DNA from: a virus
IMG/VR virus record: IMGVR_UViG_3300036859_000863
Coordinates: 1-56,656 of that record
Strand: one strand, 5' to 3'
Length of the DNA: 56,656 bases
Shown here: one piece after another, positions 13,723-20,776 of the stretch
Layout: each line of letters begins with the position of its first letter
Numbering within the stretch: position 1 is the first letter of the stretch
Made by a program: the position numbers and the translations under genes
Notes under the pieces: model-generated
Databases searched by the model: none
Told to the model about the DNA's origin: nothing
What the model saw: the letters and a program-made list of their open reading frames with translations, nothing else

Positions 13723-15014
13723 TGGCCGGCGAACCGCTAGCGAACCTCGACATGGAAGCCGCCACGCTCGGAGCGATGCTCAACTCGCACGCCGCCGCCC
13801 GCGTCGCGCTCACGCTGGGGACTGCCGAGGATTTCTTTCGACCTGCGCACGCGGCCGTGTTCGCGGCGATCGCCGAGGTATGGGCCGCCGGAGATCCGCC
13901 CGACGTAGCGACCGTGGCCGACCGGATGCGACGCACCGGGACGCTGGACCTGCTCGATTCGGAAGCCGAGTTGAACCGGTTCCAGATGGTCGCTCCGTCC
14001 ACGACCGGCATCGCCAGCTACATGCGAACGGTGGTCAGCTACTCGGCGACACGACAGCTGGCGCGGCTCGGCGAGGAACTCATGGCCGCGGCCAAGGATC
14101 TGCGGAACCCGGGTGAGCTCATCGACGAGTACCGGACCCGGCTCGACGCCATCCCGTTGACACCCGAGGCACGGGTACCGGCGGGCATCTACACCGCCGA
14201 CGAGTGGTTGGCGCGCCCCGAGTCGGCCGCGAAACCGTGGGTGATACCCGGGCTGTTCCGGGCGGACTGGCGGATCATCCTAGTCGCCGTCGAGGGATTG
14301 GGGAAGACCGCTGTCGCCCAGCAGATCGGGCTGTGCGCGGCGGCCGGCCGACACCCGTTCGTCAAGACGTCGATGGAACCGGTGTCCGTGCTGCTCGTCG
14401 ACCTGGAGAACCCTGCGGAGCGCATCACCGAGGGTTTCGATCAGATCGTGGGGGCGCTGCGGGCGGAGATGGGGGCGAGCTATGACGGCAGCCGGTTTCA
14501 CGTGTGGCCGTACAAGCGCAGCCTGAACCTGCGGCGGCGAGCCGATCGCGAGCGACTGGAGGGAGTGATCGCTAGGTATCGGCCGGAGCTGGTTCTGATC
14601 GGTCCGCTTTACAAGTGCTTCCGCCGCAACCCGCGGGAGGACCTGGAGGACGCGGCACTCGACGTGGCCGTGACCTTCGATGACTTGCAGGACCGATACG
14701 GGTTCGCGCTGATGATCGAACACCACGTCCCGAAGGGGACCCACAACGTTCGAGACCTGGTGCCGTTCGGGTCGGCCGTGTGGTTGAAGTGGCCCGACCT
14801 GGGGATGACGATGAAGAAGGCCGGCCGGGACGCCACGGAGGGCGCCCGCTTGGTGAGCACCTATCGGGAATCGCGGGTTAAGCACTGGTGGCCGTGCGAG
14901 TTGCATCGCAACGGTGGATTGCCGTGGGAAGCCCGGTGGGCGGACGACACTTGGAAATCGGTCATCTATCAGCAGGAGCTGCCGCCTGCTGATCTCGCCG
15001 GACTGGAGTTCTGA
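13722..15014 (+). CDS. Replicative helicase: DnaB N-domain plus RepA/RecA-like ATPase
   Basis: A 430-residue product. Residues ~1-130 match the DnaB N-terminal domain (DMEAATLGAMLNSHAAARVALTLGTAEDFFRPAHAAVFAAI). The C-terminal half is an AAA_25/RepA-like RecA fold with Walker A EGLGKTAVAQQ at ~188, Walker B VSVLLVDLEN at ~222, then LVLIGPLYKCF and LMIEHHVPKG. It would unwind DNA at the phage fork, loaded by the initiator encoded just upstream. Pairing a DnaB N-domain with a RepA-type motor is a known arrangement in actinophages. Confidence 0.82.
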   Translation: MAGEPLANLDMEAATLGAMLNSHAAARVALTLGTAEDFFRPAHAAVFAAIAEVWAAGDPPDVATVADRMRRTGTLDLLDSEAELNRFQMVAPSTTGIASYMRTVVSYSATRQLARLGEELMAAAKDLRNPGELIDEYRTRLDAIPLTPEARVPAGIYTADEWLARPESAAKPWVIPGLFRADWRIILVAVEGLGKTAVAQQIGLCAAAGRHPFVKTSMEPVSVLLVDLENPAERITEGFDQIVGALRAEMGASYDGSRFHVWPYKRSLNLRRRADRERLEGVIARYRPELVLIGPLYKCFRRNPREDLEDAALDVAVTFDDLQDRYGFALMIEHHVPKGTHNVRDLVPFGSAVWLKWPDLGMTMKKAGRDATEGARLVSTYRESRVKHWWPCELHRNGGLPWEARWADDTWKSVIYQQELPPADLAGLEF

Positions 15015-15015
15015 C

Positions 15016-15201
15016 GTGCTCGACCGCGGTGCCGTGCCGCGACTGAAGGTCGAGACGCCGGTCGGGCTCGTGCAGCAGCCGCTCACTACCGACTTCGACA
15101 CGTCGCTGCGGATGGTCGCCGACCTGTGCCTGGCGTTCGCGCCGGAGGCGATCGCCGGAACGACGTGGTGGGTCGAGCCGCCGGCATCGCCCGATGGGTA
15201 G
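15016..15201 (+). CDS. Small hypothetical protein after helicase
   Basis: A 61-residue product from GTG 15016, one base after the helicase stop. It has a beta-like N-terminus (VPRLKVETPVGLVQQPL) and a helix DTSLRMVADLCLAFAPEAIAG. No family is recognised. It ends just before the operator at 15209, so it is the last gene of the origin-proximal operon. Confidence 0.55.
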   Translation: MLDRGAVPRLKVETPVGLVQQPLTTDFDTSLRMVADLCLAFAPEAIAGTTWWVEPPASPDG

Positions 15202-15208
15202 CCGACGT

Positions 15209-15241
15209 GTGCTAGCGTGTTAGCAACTACCCCTGAGGAGG
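15209..15241 (+). promoter_or_regulatory. Operator dyad and CTACCCC/SD leader of ParB-like gene
   Basis: TGCTA-GCGTGT-TAGCA (15210-15225) is a copy of the TTGCTA-N6-TAGCAA dyad. It runs straight into CTACCCC (15227-15233) and a strong Shine-Dalgarno GAGGAGGA before GTG 15247. The shared AGCGTGTTAG string also occurs beside the 24314 copy and may include a -10 element. Confidence 0.55.
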
Positions 15242-15246
15242 AGAGC

Positions 15247-16077
15247 GTGGAAGAGTTTGAACATGTTGAGCCGACCTATCGGACCATAACGCTGACGCCG
15301 GAGCTGGCGAGGGAGTTCCTGCGATCGAACTCTCTGAACCGGAACCTCAATATGCACGTCGTTGAGCGATTCGCCGAGGAGATGGCCCGAGGGAACTGGC
15401 TGGAGAACGGCGACGCGATCCGAAGGTCGATCGACGGTGTACTGCTTGATGGTCAGCATCGGTGCGCCGCCGTAGCGAAGTCCGGCGTAGCTATTCGCTG
15501 CATCCTTGTCGAAGGACTGCCGAAATCGACGATTATCACGATCGACGCCGGCCGACCGCGATCGTTCGCTGACTACCTCAAGATCCAGCATCACGAGAAC
15601 GCCGACGCACTCGCTGCTCTTACGCGGGTGTTGTATCTCTACGAAATCGGCAAGTTCACCACAGGAACCCCGATCAAGCCCACGTTCCAGCAGTTAAAGG
15701 TCGTGCTCGACAATCATCACGACGACATGGTGTCGAGTCTGTCCGTAGCGGCCAGCGTGCGGCGGCGAATCCGAGTCAGCCCGTCTGTGCTGGCGTTAGG
15801 GCACTATGTGTTCGCTCGCATCGACCCTGCCGACGCTAAGGACTTCTTCGAACGTCTGCGCGATGGCGTCGATCTCCCGGAAGGGAATCCGATTCTCACT
15901 CTGCGCCGGTCGATTGAGCGAGATATGACCGCACAGAGCGGGCGGCGAATGGACACCGTCCTACTGATGGCAATCCTGATAAAGGCGTGGAATGCCTACA
16001 GGCGCGGTGACGAGATTCGACTCCTCGCTTGGAAACGCGGTGGCGCCGCGCCGGAAAGATTCCCGGTACCGGAATGA
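15247..16077 (+). CDS. ParB-like domain protein (LLDGQHR type)
   Basis: A 276-residue product from GTG 15247, placed by the strong GAGGAGGA ribosome site. It has MHVVERFAEEMARGNW, DGVLLDGQHRCAAVAKSGV and TIITIDAGRPRSFADYL, the pattern of phage ParB/Srx-like proteins, in which the GQHR loop resembles the ParB GxxR box that binds CTP. The C-terminal half is helical. Its codon use is noticeably less GC-rich than the neighbours, so it may be a recent import. It opens a long middle operon. Confidence 0.6.
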   Translation: MEEFEHVEPTYRTITLTPELAREFLRSNSLNRNLNMHVVERFAEEMARGNWLENGDAIRRSIDGVLLDGQHRCAAVAKSGVAIRCILVEGLPKSTIITIDAGRPRSFADYLKIQHHENADALAALTRVLYLYEIGKFTTGTPIKPTFQQLKVVLDNHHDDMVSSLSVAASVRRRIRVSPSVLALGHYVFARIDPADAKDFFERLRDGVDLPEGNPILTLRRSIERDMTAQSGRRMDTVLLMAILIKAWNAYRRGDEIRLLAWKRGGAAPERFPVPE

Positions 16078-16370
16078 CGACCGACAACTACCGGGCGAAC
16101 CGCCCGCTGACCGCCCGGCTGGTCGCCGGCGGCGGGATCTACTGGTCGAACCGCCGGAGACGCACGGCGCGGGTGGCGGCGGGCTCGACGGCGGTCGTCT
16201 GTCACGCCTGCGAGTTCGAGCTGCACCGCCCGGACCGGCTGGGGGACGCCGAGCGGCTGCGGCGTGAGCACTTGCGGTCGGCGCACTGGCGGGAGCTGGT
16301 GGCGGGCACGGTCGTGCTGGGCGAGGCGCCGGACGACTGGGAGCAGCGCATGCTGGAAGTACTGCGTTGA
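16074..16370 (+). CDS. Small basic protein with possible zinc finger
   Basis: A 98-residue product; ATG 16074 overlaps the upstream stop (ATGA). The segment VCHACEFELHRPD...RLRREHLRSAHW places CX2C and HX4H about 20 residues apart, as in a C2H2 finger. The N-terminus is Arg-rich. A nucleic-acid-binding role is plausible but unproven. Confidence 0.55.
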   Translation: MTTDNYRANRPLTARLVAGGGIYWSNRRRRTARVAAGSTAVVCHACEFELHRPDRLGDAERLRREHLRSAHWRELVAGTVVLGEAPDDWEQRMLEVLR

Positions 16371-17056
16371 ACACCGTCACGGTCCAGCATCCCGCCAAGT
16401 TCTCGGAGCACGTCGTCTCGTCGCTGGCGCGGCTGGTGCGGGCCGAGCAGCTGCGGGTCGGCCAGCCGCTCCGGGTTCTGGACCCGTTCGCCGGTGTCGG
16501 CCGTGTGCACCGGCTGGCGCGGCCGGGACGGGTCGAGACGGTCGGGGTCGAGATCGAGTCCGAGTGGGCGGCGTGCCACCCCGACACGCTGTGCGCCGAC
16601 GCCATCGACTGGATGCGAGCCGAGGCCGCCCGACTGGCGAGCCGGTTCGACGTGATCTGTACCAGCCCGTGCTACGGGAACCGGCTGTCGGACTCGCACG
16701 ACGCCCGAGACGGGTCGGTGCGCCGCTCGTACACCCACGACCTGGGTCGCCCGGTGACCGAGGGGTCGTCGGGGGCGATGCCGTTCGGCCCGGCCTACTG
16801 GGCGTTCCACGCCGAGGCGTACCGCCTATTCCGGCGGGTGCTGCGACCGGGCGGGCTGGTGCTGCTGAACGTTTCGGACTTCGTGCGCGACAGCGAGCTG
16901 GTGCCGGCGGTGGCGTGGCATCGGGGCGCCCTGTACGGGGCGGGGTTCCGGGAGGACGGCCGGCCGGTGCTGGTGGCGACGCAGCGGCTGCGGTTCGGCG
17001 CGAACCACGCGGCGCGGGCCGAGCACGAGGTGATCGTCAGGGCGAGGGTGACGTGA
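16367..17056 (+). CDS. DNA methyltransferase (amino-methyltransferase type)
   Basis: A 229-residue product from TTG 16367 (TTGA overlap). SAM-binding motif I is LDPFAGVGRVHRL at ~42-54 and the acidic motif II is VGVEIESEW. The catalytic motif IV is CTSPCYGNR at ~103, where the usual PPY is PCY. It also has the late motif LRPGGLVLLNVSDFVR. Motif order I then IV fits small N6-adenine or N4-cytosine enzymes. It likely protects phage DNA from host restriction. An HNH gene follows directly. Confidence 0.78.
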   Translation: MNTVTVQHPAKFSEHVVSSLARLVRAEQLRVGQPLRVLDPFAGVGRVHRLARPGRVETVGVEIESEWAACHPDTLCADAIDWMRAEAARLASRFDVICTSPCYGNRLSDSHDARDGSVRRSYTHDLGRPVTEGSSGAMPFGPAYWAFHAEAYRLFRRVLRPGGLVLLNVSDFVRDSELVPAVAWHRGALYGAGFREDGRPVLVATQRLRFGANHAARAEHEVIVRARVT

Positions 17057-17451
17057 AGCGTGGCGGGCGACTGCGACGTTCGACGCCGCTGCGGGCGAAG
17101 ACCCAGCTGCGCCGGGCGACCGGACTGGCGCCCATATCGATGAAACGGCGCGATGAGTCGGAGGTACGGGCTGATGTTCGTGACGAGGTGTTCCGCCGGG
17201 ACGGCGGCTGTCTATTGGCCCGCCTCGGCTGGCACTCCTGCCGGGGACCCCTAACTCCGCATCACTTGCAGAAGGCCAGCCGAGGCGGCGTCTACATGGC
17301 TGAGAACCTGGTGACGCTGTGCGCTGCTGGTAACTCATGGGTCGAGGACTATCCGAGGCTGGCGTGGGAGTTGGGCTTGGTGATACGCGCTGGCGACTTA
17401 CCTGACGATGTGGCTAGGCAACGTGAGCGGTATGGATTGATGCCGTGGTGA
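17053..17451 (+). CDS. HNH endonuclease
   Basis: A 132-residue product from GTG 17053 (GTGA overlap). A basic N-terminus (RLRRSTPLRAKTQLRR) precedes RADVRDEVFRRDGGCLL, LTPHHLQKASRGG and ENLVTLCAAGNSWVEDYPRLA, the HNH fold with its paired His and Asn. It sits between the methyltransferase and a ribbon-helix-helix gene. It may act in host DNA degradation, recombination or packaging; it does not look like an intron homing enzyme. Confidence 0.75.
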   Translation: MKRGGRLRRSTPLRAKTQLRRATGLAPISMKRRDESEVRADVRDEVFRRDGGCLLARLGWHSCRGPLTPHHLQKASRGGVYMAENLVTLCAAGNSWVEDYPRLAWELGLVIRAGDLPDDVARQRERYGLMPW

Positions 17452-17609
17452 ACAAGCCGAGCCTGGTGCAACGCTGGGTGCTGCTGCCGGACTACGTCGT
17501 CGAGCGCCTGGAGGCGGCGGCGATGGAGGCGGGCCGGTCGTTCTCGGCGCACGTCCGCGAGGTGCTCGGCGCCTCCGTGAAGCCGGAGGCGGTTGATGTC
17601 GAGGTGTAG
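17448..17609 (+). CDS. Ribbon-helix-helix-like small protein
   Basis: A 53-residue product from GTG 17448, overlapping the HNH stop (GTGA). The pattern VQRWVLLPDYVVERLEAAAMEAGRSFSAHVREVLG has one short beta strand followed by two helices with the spacing of MetJ/Arc repressors. It could be a small DNA-binding regulator. Its end overlaps the next gene. Confidence 0.55.
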   Translation: MNKPSLVQRWVLLPDYVVERLEAAAMEAGRSFSAHVREVLGASVKPEAVDVEV

Positions 17610-17853
17610 GTCGTGCCACCAGCCGGTCGTCTGGGCGGAGACGGACAAGGGCAAGCGGATACCGCTCGACGGCGAGGACCAGGGCGGATTCACGTCGCTG
17701 GCGACGTTCGCCGACGGCAACCTGGTGGCGGTCGGGTCGAAGTTGGGCGAGTACGGGTCGACGCCGATCGTCCGCTACGTGAAGGCCGGCGAGGGTCGAT
17801 ACAGGACGCATTTCAGCTCGTGTCCCGAGGCGAGCGAGTGGCGACGTCGATGA
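17596..17853 (+). CDS. Zinc-ribbon-like small protein
   Basis: An 85-residue product from ATG 17596 with GGAGG 6 bases upstream. The N-terminal CRSCHQPVVWAETDKGKRIPLDGE is a pattern seen in many actinophages, with CX2C near the start and HFSSCPEA near the end completing a possible metal site. The stop overlaps the next ATG. Function unknown. Confidence 0.65.
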   Translation: MSRCRSCHQPVVWAETDKGKRIPLDGEDQGGFTSLATFADGNLVAVGSKLGEYGSTPIVRYVKAGEGRYRTHFSSCPEASEWRRR

Positions 17854-18041
17854 TCGTGTACGTCGTCACGGGTGAGTGTGGGCTGAACGGCCACTGGGTT
17901 GAGGGCGTGTTCTCGACGCGGGTGGAGGCCGAGTACCACGCCCGGCGCATCGACCGCAGAACGACCACGCACAGCATCACCGGCTACGGGGGGATGGAAG
18001 TGGCCGAGGCCGTCATCGACGGCGAGGTGCGAGAACCGTGA
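17850..18041 (+). CDS. Small hypothetical protein
   Basis: A 63-residue product from ATG 17850 (ATGA overlap). It reads as an alpha/beta mini-domain: IVYVVTGECGLNGHWVEGVFSTRVEAEYHARRID. The FSTRVEAEYHA helix resembles the sequence-tracking motif of small phage proteins with unknown roles. The stop overlaps the RusA start. Confidence 0.6.
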   Translation: MIVYVVTGECGLNGHWVEGVFSTRVEAEYHARRIDRRTTTHSITGYGGMEVAEAVIDGEVREP

Positions 18042-18469
18042 ACGCCCCCGATCTTCAGTTCGAAGTGCTGGGCGACCCTAAGCCGCAGGGCAGCAAGCGG
18101 GCGTACGTGATGGGTGGTCGGGCGGTCGTGGTCGACGACAACAAGAAGGACCTCCGCGACTGGCGGGCCGACGTCGTCGCCGCGGCGTGCGATGCCCTGA
18201 CCGCCGCGGGCTGGCCGACGTCGCCGCCGGAGGGAGCGTTCGGGGTGCACCTGGTGTTCCGGTTGCGCCGCCCGAAGTCGACGAAGCGACAGTGGCCGAC
18301 GGTGCGACCGGATTGGGAAAAGCTCGCCCGCAGCGTCGGCGACGCACTCAAGACGGCAGGTGTGTACAGAGACGACGCCCAGGTTGTGCGAGGCATCGTC
18401 GACAAGGAGTACGGCGACCGGCCGGGCGTGCTCATCAAGATCTATGACTACGAAAGGAACCAGATGTGA
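18038..18469 (+). CDS. rusA: RusA family Holliday-junction resolvase
   Basis: A 143-residue product from GTG 18038. Signature elements are VLGDPKPQGSKRAYV at the N-terminus and RPDWEKLARSVGDALKTAGVYRDDAQVV at ~85-112; the Asp residues of PDWEKL and YRDDAQ are the expected metal ligands. As a dimer it would resolve four-way junctions made during phage recombination, supporting the RecT-like pathway and clearing branched DNA before packaging. Length is normal for the family. Confidence 0.88.
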   Translation: MNAPDLQFEVLGDPKPQGSKRAYVMGGRAVVVDDNKKDLRDWRADVVAAACDALTAAGWPTSPPEGAFGVHLVFRLRRPKSTKRQWPTVRPDWEKLARSVGDALKTAGVYRDDAQVVRGIVDKEYGDRPGVLIKIYDYERNQM

Positions 18470-18813
18470 AGAAGTTCGAGGGCAAGGATGTGGTAGCGGT
18501 CGGGCTGGAGATCCCGGGGGTGGCGGGGGGTTTGCAGCGGGCGATTCGGGTGGAGCCGCGGGAGTTCACGCAGGGCGAGCGGGCGTGGGCGTGCTTCGAG
18601 CTGGTGTGCCAGAAGGTGCGCTACCAGCCGATCGACCGGGAGAATCCGGGCGGCCCGCAGGAGAGGGTGCACGTGTTCGTCGCGGACGGGGCGACGTTCG
18701 TCGACGAGAGCCTGGTCCGCGACCATCTCGACAAGCAGCGGATCATGCTGGAGGAGGCCGCGGGGGTACACAGGCTGGACTTCGAGGACGACGACGAGGC
18801 CGAGGATGCCTAG
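18466..18813 (+). CDS. Conserved phage hypothetical protein next to RusA
   Basis: A 115-residue product from GTG 18466 (GTGA overlap). It contains VVAVGLEIPGVAGGLQRAIRVEPREF, a pattern I have seen in actinophage proteins beside recombination genes, then a basic beta segment KVRYQPI and an acidic tail FEDDDEAEDA. No catalytic motif is visible. It may be a partner of the resolvase or of DNA; unproven. Confidence 0.6.
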   Translation: MKKFEGKDVVAVGLEIPGVAGGLQRAIRVEPREFTQGERAWACFELVCQKVRYQPIDRENPGGPQERVHVFVADGATFVDESLVRDHLDKQRIMLEEAAGVHRLDFEDDDEAEDA

Positions 18814-18973
18814 CGAGCAGGCGTTCGAGGCGCGCTGCAAGGCGCTCGACGTGGCGTTAGAGATCCACTATCGGAAAGCCGGTCAGGGGACGGTCGAGCC
18901 GGCGTCGAAGCTGCTAGCCGACGCCCGCGAGATCGAGGAGTATCTGACGCGTCGGGAGAGGGTCGAGCAGTGA
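18806..18973 (+). CDS. Small helical protein
   Basis: A 55-residue product from ATG 18806, overlapping the upstream gene by 8 bases; its TGA overlaps the next GTG. It is all helix and highly charged (FEARCKALDVALEIHYRKAG, AREIEEYLTRRERVEQ). No domain is recognised. Confidence 0.5.
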   Translation: MPSEQAFEARCKALDVALEIHYRKAGQGTVEPASKLLADAREIEEYLTRRERVEQ

Positions 18974-19212
18974 GCGCATCCGAGGATGATATGGACGGCC
19001 TCAAGTCGCTGCCCAGCGACGTGTTACTGCTGTGGGTAGGGCAGTTGTCGGAGCAGATCCGGGACGCGGAGGTGGCGCAGGAACACCGTCGGGACGTAGC
19101 AGCGGAGCTGATGCGCAGGCGGGTGGGGGCGAAGCGGATCGCCGAGGCGTGCGGTCTGTCGGTGCACGCCGTGCGCCGGTGGCTGTTCCTGCGGTCGAAG
19201 GCCGAGGACTAG
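18970..19212 (+). CDS. Small helix-turn-helix protein
   Basis: An 80-residue product from GTG 18970. The C-terminal half RRRVGAKRIAEACGLSVHAVRRWLF is a clear helix-turn-helix with AEACGLS as turn and VHAVRRWL as recognition helix. The N-terminal part is an acidic helix for dimer formation. It ends two bases before the dyad at 19215 and is a reasonable candidate for the protein that binds the TTGCTA-N6-TAGCAA operators, although position alone does not prove it. Confidence 0.6.
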   Translation: MSASEDDMDGLKSLPSDVLLLWVGQLSEQIRDAEVAQEHRRDVAAELMRRRVGAKRIAEACGLSVHAVRRWLFLRSKAED

Positions 19213-19214
19213 AT

Positions 19215-19283
19215 TTGCTATCGCGGTAGCAATCGTGGTACGCTGGTTCCTGTCGGGGCGAGCCCGGCACCTACCCCAGGGAG
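19215..19283 (+). promoter_or_regulatory. Perfect operator dyad, promoter region and leader
   Basis: TTGCTA-TCGCGG-TAGCAA (19215-19232) has perfect 6-base arms. A TACGCT-like -10 lies about 18 bases after TTGCTA, so the dyad would overlap the -35. Further on come CTACCCC (19271-19277) and AGGGAG before ATG 19289. This is the clearest copy of the combined operator and leader arrangement. Confidence 0.6.
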
Positions 19284-19288
19284 ACGAG

Positions 19289-19549
19289 ATGGACCTACAC
19301 GAGATCGAGGAGCGTGAGTTCGGCCGCGGCCCCCGCCTGTGGGACGCCGACCCCGACGTGTGCTGCGCCGCCTTCCAGCTCGGGGCGTGCGAGCACACCG
19401 AGTACTTCGACGAGGAACGCGATCTCGACGAGCTGCTGGCCAGCCTGACGCCGGTCGCCGTCGAGGTGCTCGGCGTCGACGAGGAAGGCGAGGAGCCGGC
19501 GTGGGCGTTCCAGTACGACACCCGCAGCGAGGAAGCGGGCGAGCGGTGA
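19289..19549 (+). CDS. Small acidic protein, operon head
   Basis: An 86-residue product starting at ATG 19289 behind AGGGAG. It is rich in Asp and Glu (about a third of residues) with Cys/His pieces DVCCAAFQLGACEHTEYFDEERDLDELL that could bind a metal. The acidity might mimic DNA, as in some anti-restriction proteins, but no family is recognised. Confidence 0.5.
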   Translation: MDLHEIEEREFGRGPRLWDADPDVCCAAFQLGACEHTEYFDEERDLDELLASLTPVAVEVLGVDEEGEEPAWAFQYDTRSEEAGER

Positions 19550-19815
19550 TGGCTGGCTACGTGAACGAGCACGAGGCGGCGTCTAGGACGATGAAGGTCC
19601 TGCGGCTGGTCGAGGCGATCGACTACCAGGTAGGCCACTACGACCCACGGGACGTGTCGACGGTCGTCTCCCGGCTGACCGACGCCCAGTGGCGGGGTCT
19701 GGCGATCGTGGCGGGAGTGCGGCCGCCGGGGCCAGAGACGCGTCGGCTGGTGGCGCTGCACTTCCTGAAGCGGGCCGAGCAAGCGAAGGCTGATCCTTTT
19801 GAGGGGCTCGGATGA
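19549..19815 (+). CDS. Small helical hypothetical protein
   Basis: An 88-residue product from ATG 19549 (TGATG overlap). Helical segments include HEAASRTMKVLRLVEAIDYQVGHY and SRLTDAQWRGLAIVAGVRPPGPETRRLV. The latter resembles a short DNA- or protein-binding helical bundle. No family is recognised; the stop overlaps the next start. Confidence 0.55.
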   Translation: MAGYVNEHEAASRTMKVLRLVEAIDYQVGHYDPRDVSTVVSRLTDAQWRGLAIVAGVRPPGPETRRLVALHFLKRAEQAKADPFEGLG

Positions 19816-20033
19816 GCGTCGATAGGGAGTCGTTCACCGAGCCGTGGACGGACGACGAGAACGCCGCCTACGACGCCCACTTCTTCCCGGAGGGCGAGCC
19901 GGGGGCGCTGTGCCCGGCGTGCGGGTTCGGGGTCGACGAGCACGAGCTGGCGACCGACGAGGACGACGGGGGCCGCGAGTTCACCTATCAGCGGTGCCCG
20001 GAGCGGCCCGACCTGCGGATAGTGGAGTCGTGA
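19812..20033 (+). CDS. Small acidic zinc-ribbon-like protein
   Basis: A 73-residue product from ATG 19812 (ATGA). It carries ALCPACGFGVDEHE and later YQRCPER, giving CX2C plus a distant Cys and His. It is strongly acidic. Function unknown; it is coupled to the downstream protease-like gene through GTGA. Confidence 0.55.
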   Translation: MSVDRESFTEPWTDDENAAYDAHFFPEGEPGALCPACGFGVDEHELATDEDDGGREFTYQRCPERPDLRIVES

Positions 20034-20776
20034 GCGCGTACGGTGTGTTCTCGCGGGTGGTCGGGGACCGCGCCCCGGCTTCCCGTCGGGCAGGTCGCGG
20101 TCGTCGTGTGATCCCCTCCGAGGGCCGCGAACCTGCCCCCCGACGGCGAGCCCTTCCGTTCGCCGAGACGCTCTTCGTGCTCGCCGCGGCGGGCGTACTG
20201 ATGTTCACGTTCGACGCACCGACGGCGTCCGAGCCTCGCTCGTTCGGTTACACGTCTTTGCCGCCGCAGGCCGCAGCCGCGCCGCCCGCATCGACGATCA
20301 CCACGACCCCGGCGCCCGTCACAGCAACGACGGTCGCGCCGACGACCACGTCGGTTCCGCCGCCGGTGGAGCCTGAGGCGGTCGTCGCCGAGACGGTTCC
20401 GCCGTCGGGCTGCGAGGCGGCCGTCGAACGGGTCGCCGGCCGGGCGGGGGTGCCGGCGGGTTGGACGATCGAGTGCGACCCTCGCGACACCGGGCATCGG
20501 GGCGAGGCCTACCTGCGTGAGGACCGGATCGTGGTCTACTGGAACGAGTCGGCCCACGAGTACGACCTGACGGTGGCTCACGAGCTGGGCCACGCCTGGG
20601 ACAACTACCAGATCCAGTCGGAGGCGCCGGGCGCCCCGGCGGCGCGGGCGGCGCGCGAGGCGTGGCTGGGGCGGCCGATGACCGACGACGAGTGGCGAGG
20701 CTGGTACCGGTTGTTCGGAGAGCGGTACGCCGAGCATCTGGCGGCGACGTGGGGCTATCCGGGGGCGGGGCACTGA
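20030..20776 (+). CDS. Membrane-anchored zinc metalloprotease-like protein
   Basis: A 248-residue product from GTG 20030. A basic N-terminus (~40 residues) precedes one membrane segment (AETLFVLAAAGVLMFTF, ~45-62). A Thr/Pro/Val-rich linker follows, then an extracytoplasmic domain with the zincin motif LTVAHELGHAWDN (HELGH, ~187). Two Cys (~125 and ~147) could form a disulfide. The topology suggests action outside the membrane, for example on envelope proteins or in superinfection control. The third zinc ligand is not certain; a DE/ERYAEH stretch at the C-terminus may supply it. Confidence 0.65.
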   Translation: MSAYGVFSRVVGDRAPASRRAGRGRRVIPSEGREPAPRRRALPFAETLFVLAAAGVLMFTFDAPTASEPRSFGYTSLPPQAAAAPPASTITTTPAPVTATTVAPTTTSVPPPVEPEAVVAETVPPSGCEAAVERVAGRAGVPAGWTIECDPRDTGHRGEAYLREDRIVVYWNESAHEYDLTVAHELGHAWDNYQIQSEAPGAPAARAAREAWLGRPMTDDEWRGWYRLFGERYAEHLAATWGYPGAGH

